Made by a program: the position numbers and the translations under genes. Below the pieces are notes generated by a model. It ran no database searches, was not told where the DNA came from, and saw only the letters and a program-made list of their open reading frames with translations. Positions 21,543-31,350 of a stretch of 64,000 nucleotides of DNA are shown in pieces. This stretch comes from Phymatolithon calcareum (Eukaryota; Rhodophyta; Florideophyceae; Hapalidiales), in NCBI GenBank assembly GCA_977006965.1, contig OZ345373.1, forward strand, positions 1,612,001 through 1,676,000, given 5' to 3'. Position 1 is the stretch's first letter. Each line of letters begins with the position of its first letter.

Positions 21543-21582
21543 ACTACTGTACGAATGAGCATATGCTCATCCGTACAGTAGT
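21543..21582. repeat. 40-bp near-perfect palindrome
   Basis: ACTACTGTACG, one mismatch, then ATGAGCATATGCTCAT at the dyad, and the mirror CGTACAGTAGT. There is no loop. It contains both strands of the over-represented heptamer TACTGTA. Confidence 0.85.
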
Positions 21583-21878
21583 CCGTCCGGTGCGAACCCT
21601 ACAATACTAGGAACACTTGTAACAAGGGAGCGGTGAAGAAAAGAGTCCAAATGTTCTGGCCGTCCACGTGGACTCGGGGATCGTGGAACCACCGCGTTTG
21701 CTTCTGGTGGAATCGAATCTTATTTCGAGCGGCAGGCAGAGAAGGAGTGCTTTCCTAGTTAAATTTACCTTGCAGAAAACAACGCCCTGCCGTAATCTAA
21801 GTAGAAGATAATTCAGCAATAAAGCATTGCCTTGCAAGCCACATCAGCCGAGAGAAAGCAGTTTACATTCATACATAC

Positions 21879-22268
21879 CAGGGGAATGTTATGGGGGGGA
21901 GTAACACTGATTTTTTTTGTTTCAAAACCAGTCTGCAAAAGCATGACATTGATGTGCCGGCAAAAATTATGAGTTCAGGCTGTATCAATAATAACTCTTG
22001 TTTACAGAATATTTCTATTGTTTTTCACCACAAAATCGAATACTGCAACGAGAGCGACCGCTACATTGGCAACTCCCAATGTACCGGGAACGAGGGCCAT
22101 ATTTTCAGCTTTCATTCTCCTTTTTATGAAGCAATTAATCCCTGCAAAATTATATCAAACACACACTATAGACGCAAATCCAAAAAATCGGTATGATAAG
22201 GGGTTCGTGTTACTCCCCCCCATAACACTCCCATAACACTCCCATAACACTCCCATAACACTCCCCTG
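21879..22268. mobile_element. Non-autonomous TIR DNA transposon T2 (CAGGGG family), 390 bp
   Basis: The left end CAGGGGAATGTTATGGGG and an inner GGGAGTAACAC are mirrored on the right. The 7-bp direct repeat TACATAC flanks it exactly (21872-21878 and 22269-22275). The right end contains about four tandem copies of an 11-bp unit (CCCATAACACT) where the left has one. It inserted at the upstream border of the duplicated block that starts at about 22276. No transposase is present. Confidence 0.85.
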
Positions 22269-22521
22269 TACATACATTCTGGGCAAAGGTTGTGCGTCAG
22301 GTTGGCACCAGCAAGGCTCAAGCCGTTCCACGATTACAGGCCCATTCTTTTCTGTGTCAAACAGAGGAGCTTTTTTAGTTGTTTATTTGAAAGCCCTCAT
22401 TAACACTCCTAAGACTGTACGAGAGCAGCTTTTCATAACTTGTTCATTCTAGTTTATCGCCTGATCCCTCGTATTGTACAGGACAGGGACTCGTCGTTTT
22501 CCATATTGTCAATTATGGTGA

Positions 22522-22555
22522 CGCTGTACAGTACAGTACTGTACTGTACTGTAGT
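22522..22555. repeat. TACAG/TACTG palindromic microsatellite
   Basis: Successive GTACAGTAC and GTACTGTAC units form a self-complementary tract inside the extra DNA of copy A, upstream of the gene. Confidence 0.8.
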
Positions 22556-22709
22556 ATGGAGTCTAATGCCTTTTCCGTTCTGTTTCGTGTCAGACAGAGG
22601 AGCTACGACGGGCACGCGCACGTATCGAAACTGGGCGACGACGTGACGTTTGCGTTTCGGATCGCAACTTCAATCGAATTTCAACAGAAACTTGCTGCCC
22701 CTGCTCGCG

Positions 22710-24170
22710 ATGGATATCCAAAATTTCAATCCCGGTTCTCTTTTCGGCATTCCCCTGAGCGCTCTCCCTCCGGGCATGCGCTGGAGCACCACGCGCGATA
22801 TGCTACACGAAGTAATGTCCGACCTTCACCGCGGTTGGGTACAAGATTATCTCTTTGGACAGCAATTTGGCGACGACGCCAGGATTCTCTCATCCCCGAT
22901 GCACCTCTCCAAGTCCTTCGCATTCACGTTCACGGACCATCTGGACGTCGTCTCCGGACGTTGCGCATCGTCATATGATATGACCTGTACGAATCTTGTC
23001 GTGCCCGCGTTCAAAAAGGACGACATGAGCGCCGGCATTACCGTGGAGAGCCAGCCAGCCCGGAGTTCTGCATACGTACTCTTCCCGCGTGCCCACCGTT
23101 TTCTGCGTTGCGTGCGCAATGACCGCACTGGCGTCATCTGCACTGTCTCCTTAGACCACGAGAGGGGCGTTATGGAAGCGTGTTTCTACTCCATTGGCTC
23201 GCTTTCCAATTCTTGGCACGTGCTAGTATTGTTTGAAGCCGCCGCTTTTGAAAAGGCTTTTACCCCGGGCTCGGTCAATTTTGACATTCTGGAAGCGAGC
23301 ATAATGAACATGGTTGCTGGGCACACTGCCGTTGGCAGTGGTGCGAGTACCTGCCAACAGCCGGCGGACGTTCAGTGCGGTGAGGCGTCTCCATCACTTT
23401 CGCGTCTTCCTGTGCAAAAGCGTGCACCGCTGCGATTTATTGCGATCGGCGAATCTCAACACAAGTCCGTACTCAGCGAATTCAAAGGGGATATGCAGAT
23501 GAGAACGCGTTCTGTCTTTGCGAACACAACTCGAAACTTCGGGGCTGCTGATTCTGTTATTAACACACTGGTGCGATGGGGAATGGTTGACCGACTTAGT
23601 CGTCTGCAACCAGTTGCACCGGCTGTCATCCCATCCGCTTTTGAAAAGTTTGGTTCCTGTGAAGCTGTGGAGACATTGGCCAGGTCTAGTAACGAGGCAC
23701 CTGCAGATGCTGTTGACAAAGTATTGTTTGGAAATCTTTGTGATGTTTTAGCAGAGTCCGAGCAAATCGTTTTGTTAGAAGACTTCCCAGAGAATAAGGA
23801 CGTTTGCCCGCAAAATTCAACAGCTCACCGTATGGAAGATTTATCAAAAACTTCATCTCCCACCCTAACCATGGCTGTCCAAGACAACCAGAGGCTTCCC
23901 GTCAAGGGACCTTCCCTCTACAAAGATTCCAGCCGAGCAGCGTTGCGAATAGCTCCAACTCCAACTGCTTTAATGAATGGCACAGAAAAGCCTGTTGCAA
24001 GCGCGTCATTTCTGGAAGAAATGGAGAATAAGAGGCTTTCAAAGCTGGAAGACAGGAAGAAGCGGAAAAGGGATGCTGCGGCCCGAAGTAATGCTAAGAG
24101 GAGTGAGCGACGGCGAATTGCGCGCCTTACTCAGGAAAAGATGATCACAGGTTGTCAAACCGTAAAATAG
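22710..24170 (+). CDS. Paralogue A: 486-aa protein with basic bZIP-like C-terminus
   Basis: The frame is open from 22650, but the paralogue and its conserved start (MDVQN) show that the ATG at 22710 (MDIQNFNPGSLFGIPLSALP) is used. The N-terminal 200 residues are a conserved globular region (RAHRFLRCVRNDRTGVIC, SLDHERGVMEAC) of no family I recognise. A Ser/Ala-rich middle follows. The last 45 residues are strongly basic (EDRKKRKRDAAARSNAKRS), with an Asn-x7-Arg spacing like a bZIP basic region but no heptad leucine zipper after it. A nuclear, nucleic-acid-binding role is an inference. Both copies are open over the full length despite perhaps 12-15% divergence, which suggests both are maintained. 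The convergent neighbour is a glutaredoxin. Confidence 0.8.
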   Translation: MDIQNFNPGSLFGIPLSALPPGMRWSTTRDMLHEVMSDLHRGWVQDYLFGQQFGDDARILSSPMHLSKSFAFTFTDHLDVVSGRCASSYDMTCTNLVVPAFKKDDMSAGITVESQPARSSAYVLFPRAHRFLRCVRNDRTGVICTVSLDHERGVMEACFYSIGSLSNSWHVLVLFEAAAFEKAFTPGSVNFDILEASIMNMVAGHTAVGSGASTCQQPADVQCGEASPSLSRLPVQKRAPLRFIAIGESQHKSVLSEFKGDMQMRTRSVFANTTRNFGAADSVINTLVRWGMVDRLSRLQPVAPAVIPSAFEKFGSCEAVETLARSSNEAPADAVDKVLFGNLCDVLAESEQIVLLEDFPENKDVCPQNSTAHRMEDLSKTSSPTLTMAVQDNQRLPVKGPSLYKDSSRAALRIAPTPTALMNGTEKPVASASFLEEMENKRLSKLEDRKKRKRDAAARSNAKRSERRRIARLTQEKMITGCQTVK

Positions 24171-24535
24171 TTCCCTCGGCATAGCACGTTGGTCCAGGAT
24201 GTGCGCGGTTATATTCGATGGACATGAGTGTTCTATTTGCGTCGAGACCAAACATGTCCCCCGACGACACAATTAGAAGAGAGAATTTTTGGAGGCTACC
24301 AACTACCTCCCGTGACCCGCCCACAACAGGAATCCAGATGGACTGGACAAAAAACCATGACGCTGAAGTTCTTGAAAATCTCAGCGCGCCATTGTATAAC
24401 ACTGGACGTGCAGGCATCGCAGCAACCTCGAAGATTTGGTACTCGCGCGTCGTCGCATCATGCATTGTGTAGTGCTGCCATTGTCGCCGCGCCGATTGCG
24501 GATCATGCGCTCGTCAATTCCGCTGTGAATGTCTC

Positions 24536-24720
24536 ATTCTTGTCGGTGTGGAGTCTTCGTAGGTCAATGGCAGATGTGGCAAGGAGATAGACGGCAATCA
24601 GCGAAGCAGAAACGAGGGTGACTGCGACATGCCTGGTGTTGGAGTAGCGGATCACATTTGTAGTGGGGACATAGATCTGCGCTGATGCGATGTAGGCGTA
24701 ATCGGCTCGCTTTCATGACG
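24536..24720 (-). pseudogene. Possible small membrane-protein remnant between paralogue A and glutaredoxin A
   Basis: On the minus strand one frame reads through RHVAVTLVSASLIAVYLL, a convincing membrane segment, followed by ATSAIDLRRLHTDKNE. Copy B preserves the same peptide region (34780-34930) with a frame change upstream. No ATG-started frame longer than 60 codons exists in copy A. It may be a broken third gene of the duplicated block or chance coding. Confidence 0.25.
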
Positions 24721-24916
24721 ATTTTCTCTTGCAAGTTCAAAATGATCCGTTTATGCGCACTTTTGAAGCCAAATTCACGGCATGGTCACTGTCCTCGGAA
24801 ATGCATACTTTTCTTCCAAACTGCACGCATCAACAATTGCGCCTTGACGCCTGAATAGACCAGCTTCCATCACCATATATGTCTTCAAGTCTATGACCGC
24901 GGATTGAAATGAATAC

Positions 24917-25291
24917 TCAGGCAATGGAGACGTGAGCGGCAAGAGCGCTGCGCAGCATATCAGCCAGATTCCCGCGTTTGTGCAGCTTTTCAGTTTCGTC
25001 ACCCCCACCAACGGATTTTCCCGCGATGAAGATGTTGGGAACAGTTCGGCGACCAGTCTTCTTGGCAAGGTACGCCTGGATTGCGGAGCCGGAGGGGCCC
25101 ATCTGGTCAAGCTCGAAGGTTTTAGCGCCAGTATAACCTCCAACACTCCGTGCAGCGGCGGAAATCGCGTTCTTCCCTTTCACACAATACGGACAGTAGC
25201 TCTTGGAAAGCACAACGACGGGGTGGTCGCGGATCGCGTCTTCCACAAGCTTTTCCGCTGAGATGGCGCCGATACGCGAGCCGGGAGCCAT
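24917..25291 (-). CDS. grx: Glutaredoxin (dithiol, CPYC), copy A, 124 aa
   Basis: A classical class I glutaredoxin, a glutathione-dependent disulfide reductase. VVVLSKSYCPYC places the redox pair at Cys33/Cys36. It is followed by the TVP cis-proline loop (RRTVPNIFIAGKSVGG) and the GG-D glutathione-binding motif (VGGGDETEKL). Length is normal for a single domain. The 5' end shows no clear targeting peptide (MAPGSRIGAISAEKL), so a cytosolic location is likely. It is convergent with paralogue A and about 90% identical to copy B. Confidence 0.95.
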   Translation of the reverse strand: MAPGSRIGAISAEKLVEDAIRDHPVVVLSKSYCPYCVKGKNAISAAARSVGGYTGAKTFELDQMGPSGSAIQAYLAKKTGRRTVPNIFIAGKSVGGGDETEKLHKRGNLADMLRSALAAHVSIA

Positions 25292-25545
25292 TTTAGTGGA
25301 GCGGGTGTGTGGAAGGAGATGAAGCCGGAAGAGGCAAATGCTGTGGCAAAGCCCACCGTGAAAGCCTTATCATACGGTATTTGAGGTCCGAAAGTCAAAA
25401 TGGGGAGATATGATATCTCCCGACAACCAAAGCACGACAGTGTGTGAAAAACATTGAGGAAATTCTTAGCTTCGTCTAGTTAAGTTTACAGTGATCTGGC
25501 CACTGCTCGCGGGAACTCCAGAAAAACCATAAGCTTAGTATTGTT

Positions 25546-25716
25546 CTACTTTTCATCCGACTTCGGCCTTGAAGAAGAAGGAGGTAGCTCACTGTCCTCA
25601 TCAACGAGTCCCACATCGAACAAAGAAAAAACATCCCGAACTGATTCCTTTTCCCCCCTCAAATACACAATCGGGTGTCCTAAAACTTTGGCACTCTTGG
25701 GATTCTTCAGCCAATC
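25546..25716 (-). CDS. Orphan coding fragment, possible 3' exon (56 aa)
   Basis: The minus-strand frame DWLKNPKSAKVLGHPIVYLR continues GEKESVRDVFSLFDVG and ends in a hydrophilic tail and TAG at 25546. It starts just after CTAG, which could be a 3' splice site. Composition is strongly protein-like but I recognise no family and no upstream exon. It may be the end of a split gene or of a retroelement protein. Confidence 0.35.
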   Translation of the reverse strand, partial: DWLKNPKSAKVLGHPIVYLRGEKESVRDVFSLFDVGLVDEDSELPPSSSRPKSDEK

Positions 25717-26277
25717 CTAGTTGCCGTTAATCGTAGCATAAATCGATAGAAGAGTAGCAAGTGTCGTCTGCAAGCGCAGAAGTCACAGCTTCGAGATCCA
25801 CTATTGGTCGCGTGCACTGCACTGTCTAGTAGTTCATCGGGCACACATCGACGGTGAGCAGAATTGCTCCGGTCCAGCTTCATGTACGATGAGGAACGTA
25901 CAGGCCCATTAGCTCGAATTTTTTTTGTTCCTAATGGTAGGAGTTCGTGGACCTTCTTGGGTGCAAACTTCGTTTGAGGATGAGAATGACACAAACAGGC
26001 TTCTAACGCTTCAAGAAGCCTTGTATATGCAAATATGTCCTTTTGGGGGTCATAAGGTTATTCTTTCGCAACGAACGCTCCGAAGGAGACTAGATAGCGC
26101 GCCTCAACATTGGTAACGGCTAACACACCACCTTTGGTCCCTTTCAATGCCATTGGGAAACAGAAACAAAGCCCGAGCGGGTTGAAGCGGAGTTTGGTGA
26201 TAACGGAGATGTTTCAGCGCAGATACACCATGTAAGAATGTTGCACAACTTGTAGGTTTAAAGTTGCACCGAACGTC

Positions 26278-27540
26278 TTCTTTCTTTCTTTCTTTATTGC
26301 GGAAAGATTGCTCACACTTATGGTAAGCGTCTAGAGCTGTTTTGCAACAGCATCTCATTGTTCAGAAATTTGAGTACGGCTAGGGGTCTCTCACGGCATA
26401 CCTCTTCTACAGTCTTTTTTCCCACTCGGCCAATATATTTTCGTCGTGAGGCGGAACGTCCACCACATCGTAGGATTAGGTGTTCAGTAGTTTCCTTGGA
26501 ACCAGAATTACAGGCCTTGCACACTGGATCGTACGGAATTACTTCCATATTGCATCCGTGGTGAAAAGTGGCAACCACTGGGGTGCAGTCTCCAATCAGC
26601 TGGTGCAGCATCACCTCTGCTCGTCTATGCGATATGGGAAGGTCTTCTGTAAGGGTTGGAACGACGACTGGATCGAATTTGGAAGGCGGCCTGATGATGG
26701 ATCTTGCTGCTTCAAGTGTCAGAGGAACTTTCTGGTGGTCCAGAAGGTTAGATTCGTAGATACCCTTTCGAGCTAATTCGTCGGCAGCATCATTTCTTGG
26801 AATTCCACAGTGACTAGGAATCCAAATGCCTTCGACAAAGATACCCTTGGACATCAGCTGCTCCATAAGGCCCCGAAGTTTCCGTACCATCTCCCCATAT
26901 CCCCTCGGTTCACTGTCAATAGCATCGATAGCGCTCCTACTGTCAGTGAACCACCGTATAGTGCTTCCAGGTGCGAATGGGATCTTCAACACTTCTTGGA
27001 ACGCATGGGCAGCGGCAAAGACCTCGGCGTCATATGAAGATCCAACAGCTCCTGCCGTCAGCGCCAATTCCTTCACCATTTCGTTTCCGTTCATCAGCAA
27101 AATCCCTGCGCCGCCGACATTAGCAGGTATGGTTCTATACATGTCTAGCATATCGCCATCCTCATCACAAAGAACCGCATGCTGTTTGGAAACGGTTGGA
27201 GTGGAGGCATACGCATGTTTGTCACCGTCGTCGTAGAAAAGGAGAATAGCCGGTGGTTTCCCGTGTCGAGTCGAAAACTTCGCCACCGCCGGGCTGTCTT
27301 GGTGGAGCAATACGTCGAATTTCTTCAGCGTCGCGGTGTACCAGCCTTCATCCCAGTTCACCGAGACTCGTTCGTCATTTTGAAACTCGCGGATGAACTC
27401 GGTGGGTATTTCTCCAACGCTGCCATCTGTCCATAGTTCAATGGCCGCTGGTTGCATGACTTCCCGCTCGAGTATCAGAGTCTCTGCGGCTAGTTTCTTT
27501 TCCTTTTCCCCATCCTTTGCTGACACGAACGTCTTCTAGG
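26278..27540 (-). mobile_element. 5'-truncated LINE (non-LTR retrotransposon) with RNase H
   Basis: The coding region ends close to a 3' tail of AAAG repeats (26278-26296, seen as CTTTCTTTCTTT on the plus strand), typical of LINE 3' ends. The 5' side stops at about 27540 without a reverse transcriptase, as expected from incomplete target-primed reverse transcription. Confidence 0.82.
26318..27526 (-). pseudogene. LINE ORF2 C-terminal part: RNase H with an inserted Tudor-like segment
   Basis: An open frame of 402 codons without an initiating ATG (begins at a GTG). RNase H motifs in order: ELWTDGSVG (first Asp), SSYDAEVFAAAHAF (Glu), RWFTDSRSAIDAI (second Asp), IPSHCGIPRNDAADELARKG (His and last Asp). 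Between the first Asp strand and GGAGILL lies an extra stretch of about 100 residues including VSVNWDEGWYTATLKKFD and ILLFYDDGDKHAYAS, which resembles a Tudor-type beta-barrel. After RNase H a CxxC...HLILRC finger (CKACNSGSKETTEHLILRC) follows, as in many LINE ORF2 proteins. The frame is intact but orphaned from RT, so it is a retroelement fragment. Confidence 0.8.
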
Positions 27541-27569
27541 AGAGTATAGAAGGTATTATTGTTAGCAAT

Positions 27570-28950
27570 CGAGAAAGTCAACACTCCACGCAGACCTCAT
27601 CCCCTGATCCAACTCCACACACGCTGTACAACAAACCAAGCATGCACTGTTTCATAGACCACTTCTCTTGTTGAAATCGCGTTTGTTTGAGCATGAGAGC
27701 TACATGGCCTTTACAAAACCTTTGGTGGTACGGCAATTCGAGCACACGGTTTCTTTTGGAAGGCTGTGAAATTGGAACAGTCACCGAAAACGTTTTGGCG
27801 AGAGTGGTGCGAGAGGCGAAAGAGAATGGTGTGCTCATGGTGGAGAGTTGTGGGGCCAGGCTGGTTCGAATCAGAAAAACGCTTGTTGTGAAGGCGGGGC
27901 TGAAGGTAAGAGCGAAGGAAGCGGCGATTATGATTTAGTACGCGAAAGAACGTCAGTACGCTTGCCCAAGGTACACCGCATGTTCACTGTGCCGAGCGAG
28001 ACACAGAAGGACCGGTTAGACGGCTTCTTGGTGATGGACTCTGTGAGCGGCATACGTCTGCGCGACTGTTAGGACGAACTAGCATCTGCGACGAAGGACA
28101 TGGTGTACGGCGAAGTGGCCAGTGCAGTGAAGCAATTGAAATCGATCAAATGTACAAAGTTGGGTCCAATCGGTCGGGAAGCGTATCGTGGTGTAATGTT
28201 CACGGATTGGGGAGCCGGTCCTTTTGAAAGCGTCACGGAAATGGAAGCTTGGTTTAACCTTAAACTGCGCGTGTCCAAGTTTTATAAGGGAGCGCCTGCA
28301 GACGTGCCTTCGTTCGACGGCGAAATGTCTTCACTCTGTGTGGCACATCTTGACTTATGGAAAGGCAATGTGATTCTGGATGAGGAGCCGCGTGTGTGGA
28401 TCATAGGCTGGGAGTATGCTGGTGCCTTTCCAGACTATTTTGATGCTGTCGTTTTACGAATGCACCGCTGTGAGTTCTCTGACGGAGTTCTGCGTTGCTT
28501 GGATCTTCAGCCGCCTCTTTCGGACAAAGTGGAGCACTTGTTACACACCTCGTGCGCGATAAGGAATGCACCGTTTGCACTAATGGAGTTTCCTTTCAAA
28601 TAAAACATCGGCCATGCAGCTTTGGAATGTATTCGATGTCCTTTGAAAAAGAAATTCTGAATAGCTTTTGCGCCAAGTTTCTGTTCTGCTGTCCTGATCG
28701 CTAAATTCACTGAACAAAGAGCCATGTGATGGCATTTTGGGCACTGGAACACAATACAAGTATTGCTGATAACAATTCGATTATTTTGCCTTCTGGCGAT
28801 CTGCGAGCTCGCGAATCTGAGTACTGGAGGTATATCAATGGAATGTGAATGTACCGATCGCAGACGAGCTGCGGACTCAAAGCAACGGTATCGCCACTCT
28901 TTTGCTGCAAGGGAGAATGGCCTCTTGCAAGCAACATCACAATCAGCACT
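27570..28950 (+). repeat. Segmental duplication carrying APH-like pseudogene, copy 2
   Basis: Aligns with 10630-11965 through coding and flanking DNA (upstream GAGAAAGTCAACACTC, downstream AACAAAGAGCCATGTGATGG). It retains an internal segment deleted from copy 1. Confidence 0.8.
27702..28603 (+). pseudogene. APH/choline-kinase-fold phosphotransferase-like pseudogene, copy 2
   Basis: The longer of the two copies. The N-lobe (SCGARLVRIRKTLVVKAG) is frameshifted near the start and again at about 27930, where one base is missing relative to copy 1. A nonsense change (TGG to TAG) at about 28070 interrupts CWDELASA. From about 28080 to 28603 the frame is open and includes the catalytic loop HLDLWKGNVILDE, as in the HxDxxxxN loop of APH-like kinases. 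The second metal site reads VWIIGWEYAGAF, Gly replacing the Asp still present in copy 1. The copy therefore has lost both frame and a catalytic residue. Confidence 0.78.
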
Positions 28951-29650
28951 GAACGACTGGAATCGTGAGTGTTACACAAATCAACATGAAGGATGGTCGT
29001 CGAAGCTATCCACACGAGGCTCCTTGCTCTGAGTCCTTGCTTCTGTCTTCACACACCTGCTCGCCCTCGCGCGAAAAAGGGTCTCTGTTCCCTGAAGCAG
29101 TTCGAAAGGTTGGAGTCCATGTTATAGTTCCTGTTACGCTTGTCTATAAAGTAGTCAGAGCAATGAAAGGAGCACCAAGTAAAGCCCAGACGCAATTCCG
29201 AAGAAATGAAGACGATAGGATTTGAATCGATAGAATTTCAATCGTTGCCTTGCGCCTGAAAGCAATTTACCCTTCTCAGAATTTGTCTATACTTGCAAAG
29301 TCTAGAGTGCCAATGGAAAATGCTCAAGATGCTTAGTAATGTCGTCATCGCTGTTGAATAGAGAGAAAGTATTGTAACCGTTGCCCTACGCAAGCTACTA
29401 TTTCCTAGGTAGTGCGCGAATGGCGTCTGTAGATATAGACAGGGATCGAAAAGTCAGACGAACCATTATATGTCTCATTTTGACTACGTTGAAAAGACCT
29501 TTTCCGAAAGAAAACATACTTGTAAGTGTACATTTAGCAATTTGCGAAGCTGCTCGCCAAATACGGTTGTCGCAGAGGGATATTTGATGATTATATTTTG
29601 AGAGCTCCCAAAGCCTCATCTTGGAGTAACGGGGCAGCTCTTGCGATATT
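28951..29650. other. Intergenic, no recognised gene
   Basis: About 700 bp of short frames on both strands. The last part (about 29400-29650) may continue the LINE fragment described next. Confidence 0.3.
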
Positions 29651-29652
29651 CT

Positions 29653-30330
29653 CTAAGCTAAAGTCCTCTGGCTATTCAAAACGTTCTTGATTCGTAATTC
29701 TCTCCCAACAAGAGCTCCTGTGATTCTCTTGCACTCAAACTCAATTTCTGTACTCATCTTCGACGACGCTAGAGTACGTTGTAAGGCCACTAGTTCGATC
29801 ACCGCAGTAATCCCACAGTAGGCACCCAATACTGATTTTCTCCGAAGGCGTGCTCGATTGAATGTCAACCTCAGGCACCTAACACGTGTTGTTCTTTCTC
29901 CTATGTAAAGGATCCCTGGTAGCTTTCCTTCAGTAGGAATCTTCATTGATCTGCCTTCTTCTTCCTTTTCCCATACCTTCATTGTTTCTTCTCTACTCCT
30001 CTTTTTCGTGACAGATCCCTCCTGGGCTTTCTGAGGGGCTTGTCGCAAGTCTTCATAAATCTTGAGATACTTAATATCCTTCATTGCTTCCTTTATGTCC
30101 TCATCTCTTCCAAAGTACTCTTCTGTTTCTTCAAGGCGCGTTTTGTGTCTTACCAGTCTTAATGCAAACCTTTCTGCTTGATGACGTCGCCTCATCTTTG
30201 GTCGTCTCAGTTGGCACAGAACTCGCATTCGGTCCCGGCAGTGTTCGGCATATTTTCGGAAAACATTCTTGTAGAACCAGCCCTCTGCCGACTCGATTGC
30301 CGAGAGCAATCGATTTGTCATTGGAGTCAC
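29653..30330 (-). pseudogene. LINE ORF2 fragment (region after reverse transcriptase)
   Basis: A 225-codon minus-strand frame, rich in Arg, Lys and Glu, with RVRCLRLTFNRARLRRKSV, a pattern I associate with the segment before the zinc-binding end of LINE ORF2 proteins. The catalytic RT motifs are absent. It is followed upstream on the same strand by another LINE-like 3' tail (30376-30392), so it is one of several overlapping retroelement scraps. Confidence 0.45.
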
Positions 30331-30375
30331 GTGTAGCGCATACTCCTATTTCGGGATAATTAGCGACTTAAAGAT

Positions 30376-31350
30376 CCTTTCTTTCTTTCTTTACTGCGGG
30401 ATTTCTCGAAGCTGATGGAACAACTCCGCATCCTTTCGGCTCTAGTAGACCTTAACAGATACGAGTGGTACTTGATGTCACAACAACTGTCCAAGCTGCA
30501 CAAGGTGCAGACCATGGTCCAGCTTAACATCCATATCGCTACGCAGCCAATCTTCATTCGCCGTCCTTCAAAGGGATGCCCGGGTTGGAAACCATTTAGG
30601 ACGTTCACGGTAGCTAATCATCTCTCTGCCTTTTTCATTTCCTTATGTCTAGATCCTGATGCATGTCTCCGGTTTGCATCCTCGAACATTCACTCCAAGC
30701 TCCCGAAGCTTATGGATGCAAAACACCCTTGTTATTCATGCTTACCCCAAGATATGAGAGCCTCCAGGCTTGATGCAGTTCTCGTCCCGCCAAGTAAAAA
30801 CTGTGCTTCTGAAGCCTTTTGTACTTAAGAACTTCGCTTTTTCCTGGTTTTGTGTTCCATTTCATGCCATTTTCGCTTTACCAAATGGTCGCTATATCAA
30901 AAAGTTTCTGCATTCCTCGTCCTGTCTTCGCTGGTTGTCATAGAGGGCGGTGTCGGAACACGTAACATAAAACACATTCAAGTCGATATTCAAGTCTCGC
31001 GAAATATATCAAACTGTTTGCGCACAGCTTCTTGGCGTTTCTTTCCTTTTCACCGCCGGGCAATCTTCTCCCGCGCGGCAGTGTGTCGAAATTAAGTTTA
31101 TATGTGTAATCGCTTCCAAAAGTCAATGTACGAAAATCTCCCGGTCATCCCTGTGAAGGATGACGGCTGAAGATTGTCTGCGTAGGGACATTGATATTAG
31201 GCTGCCCTATGCTCTGCACTTTGTGCAGCTTTGGAGCTGTTTTGACGTCAAGTACCAATCGTCTCTGTTGGCCGTAATGGTGTGGAGTTGTTCGGACAAC
31301 TTCAAAAACCTGCAGTAACAGAAGAAAATCGCCCTTCCCATCACTCAATT
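30376..31350 (-). mobile_element. Degenerate LINE-derived region with AAAG tail and internal inverted repeat
   Basis: At 30376-30392 the minus strand ends in GTAAAGAAAGAAAGAAAGG, the same tail as the LINE at 26278. The sequence at 30492-30575 recurs in inverted orientation at 31149-31234 (AGCTGCACAA-GTGCAGA, then CTACGCAG-CAATCTTCA), so two fragments of the same element lie in opposite directions. No intact frame is present. Confidence 0.55.

Larger units (their letters stand above)
22276..25410 (+). repeat. Segmental duplication, copy A
   Basis: The block begins ATTCTGGGCAAAGG and aligns with about 32809-35735, covering the upstream region, the basic-tail protein gene, the intergenic region and the glutaredoxin gene. 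Copy A carries about 190-230 bp of extra DNA upstream of the gene, bounded by a duplicated CAGACAGAGGAGCT-type sequence (about 22357 and 22593) and containing a TACTGTA tract. Confidence 0.88.
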
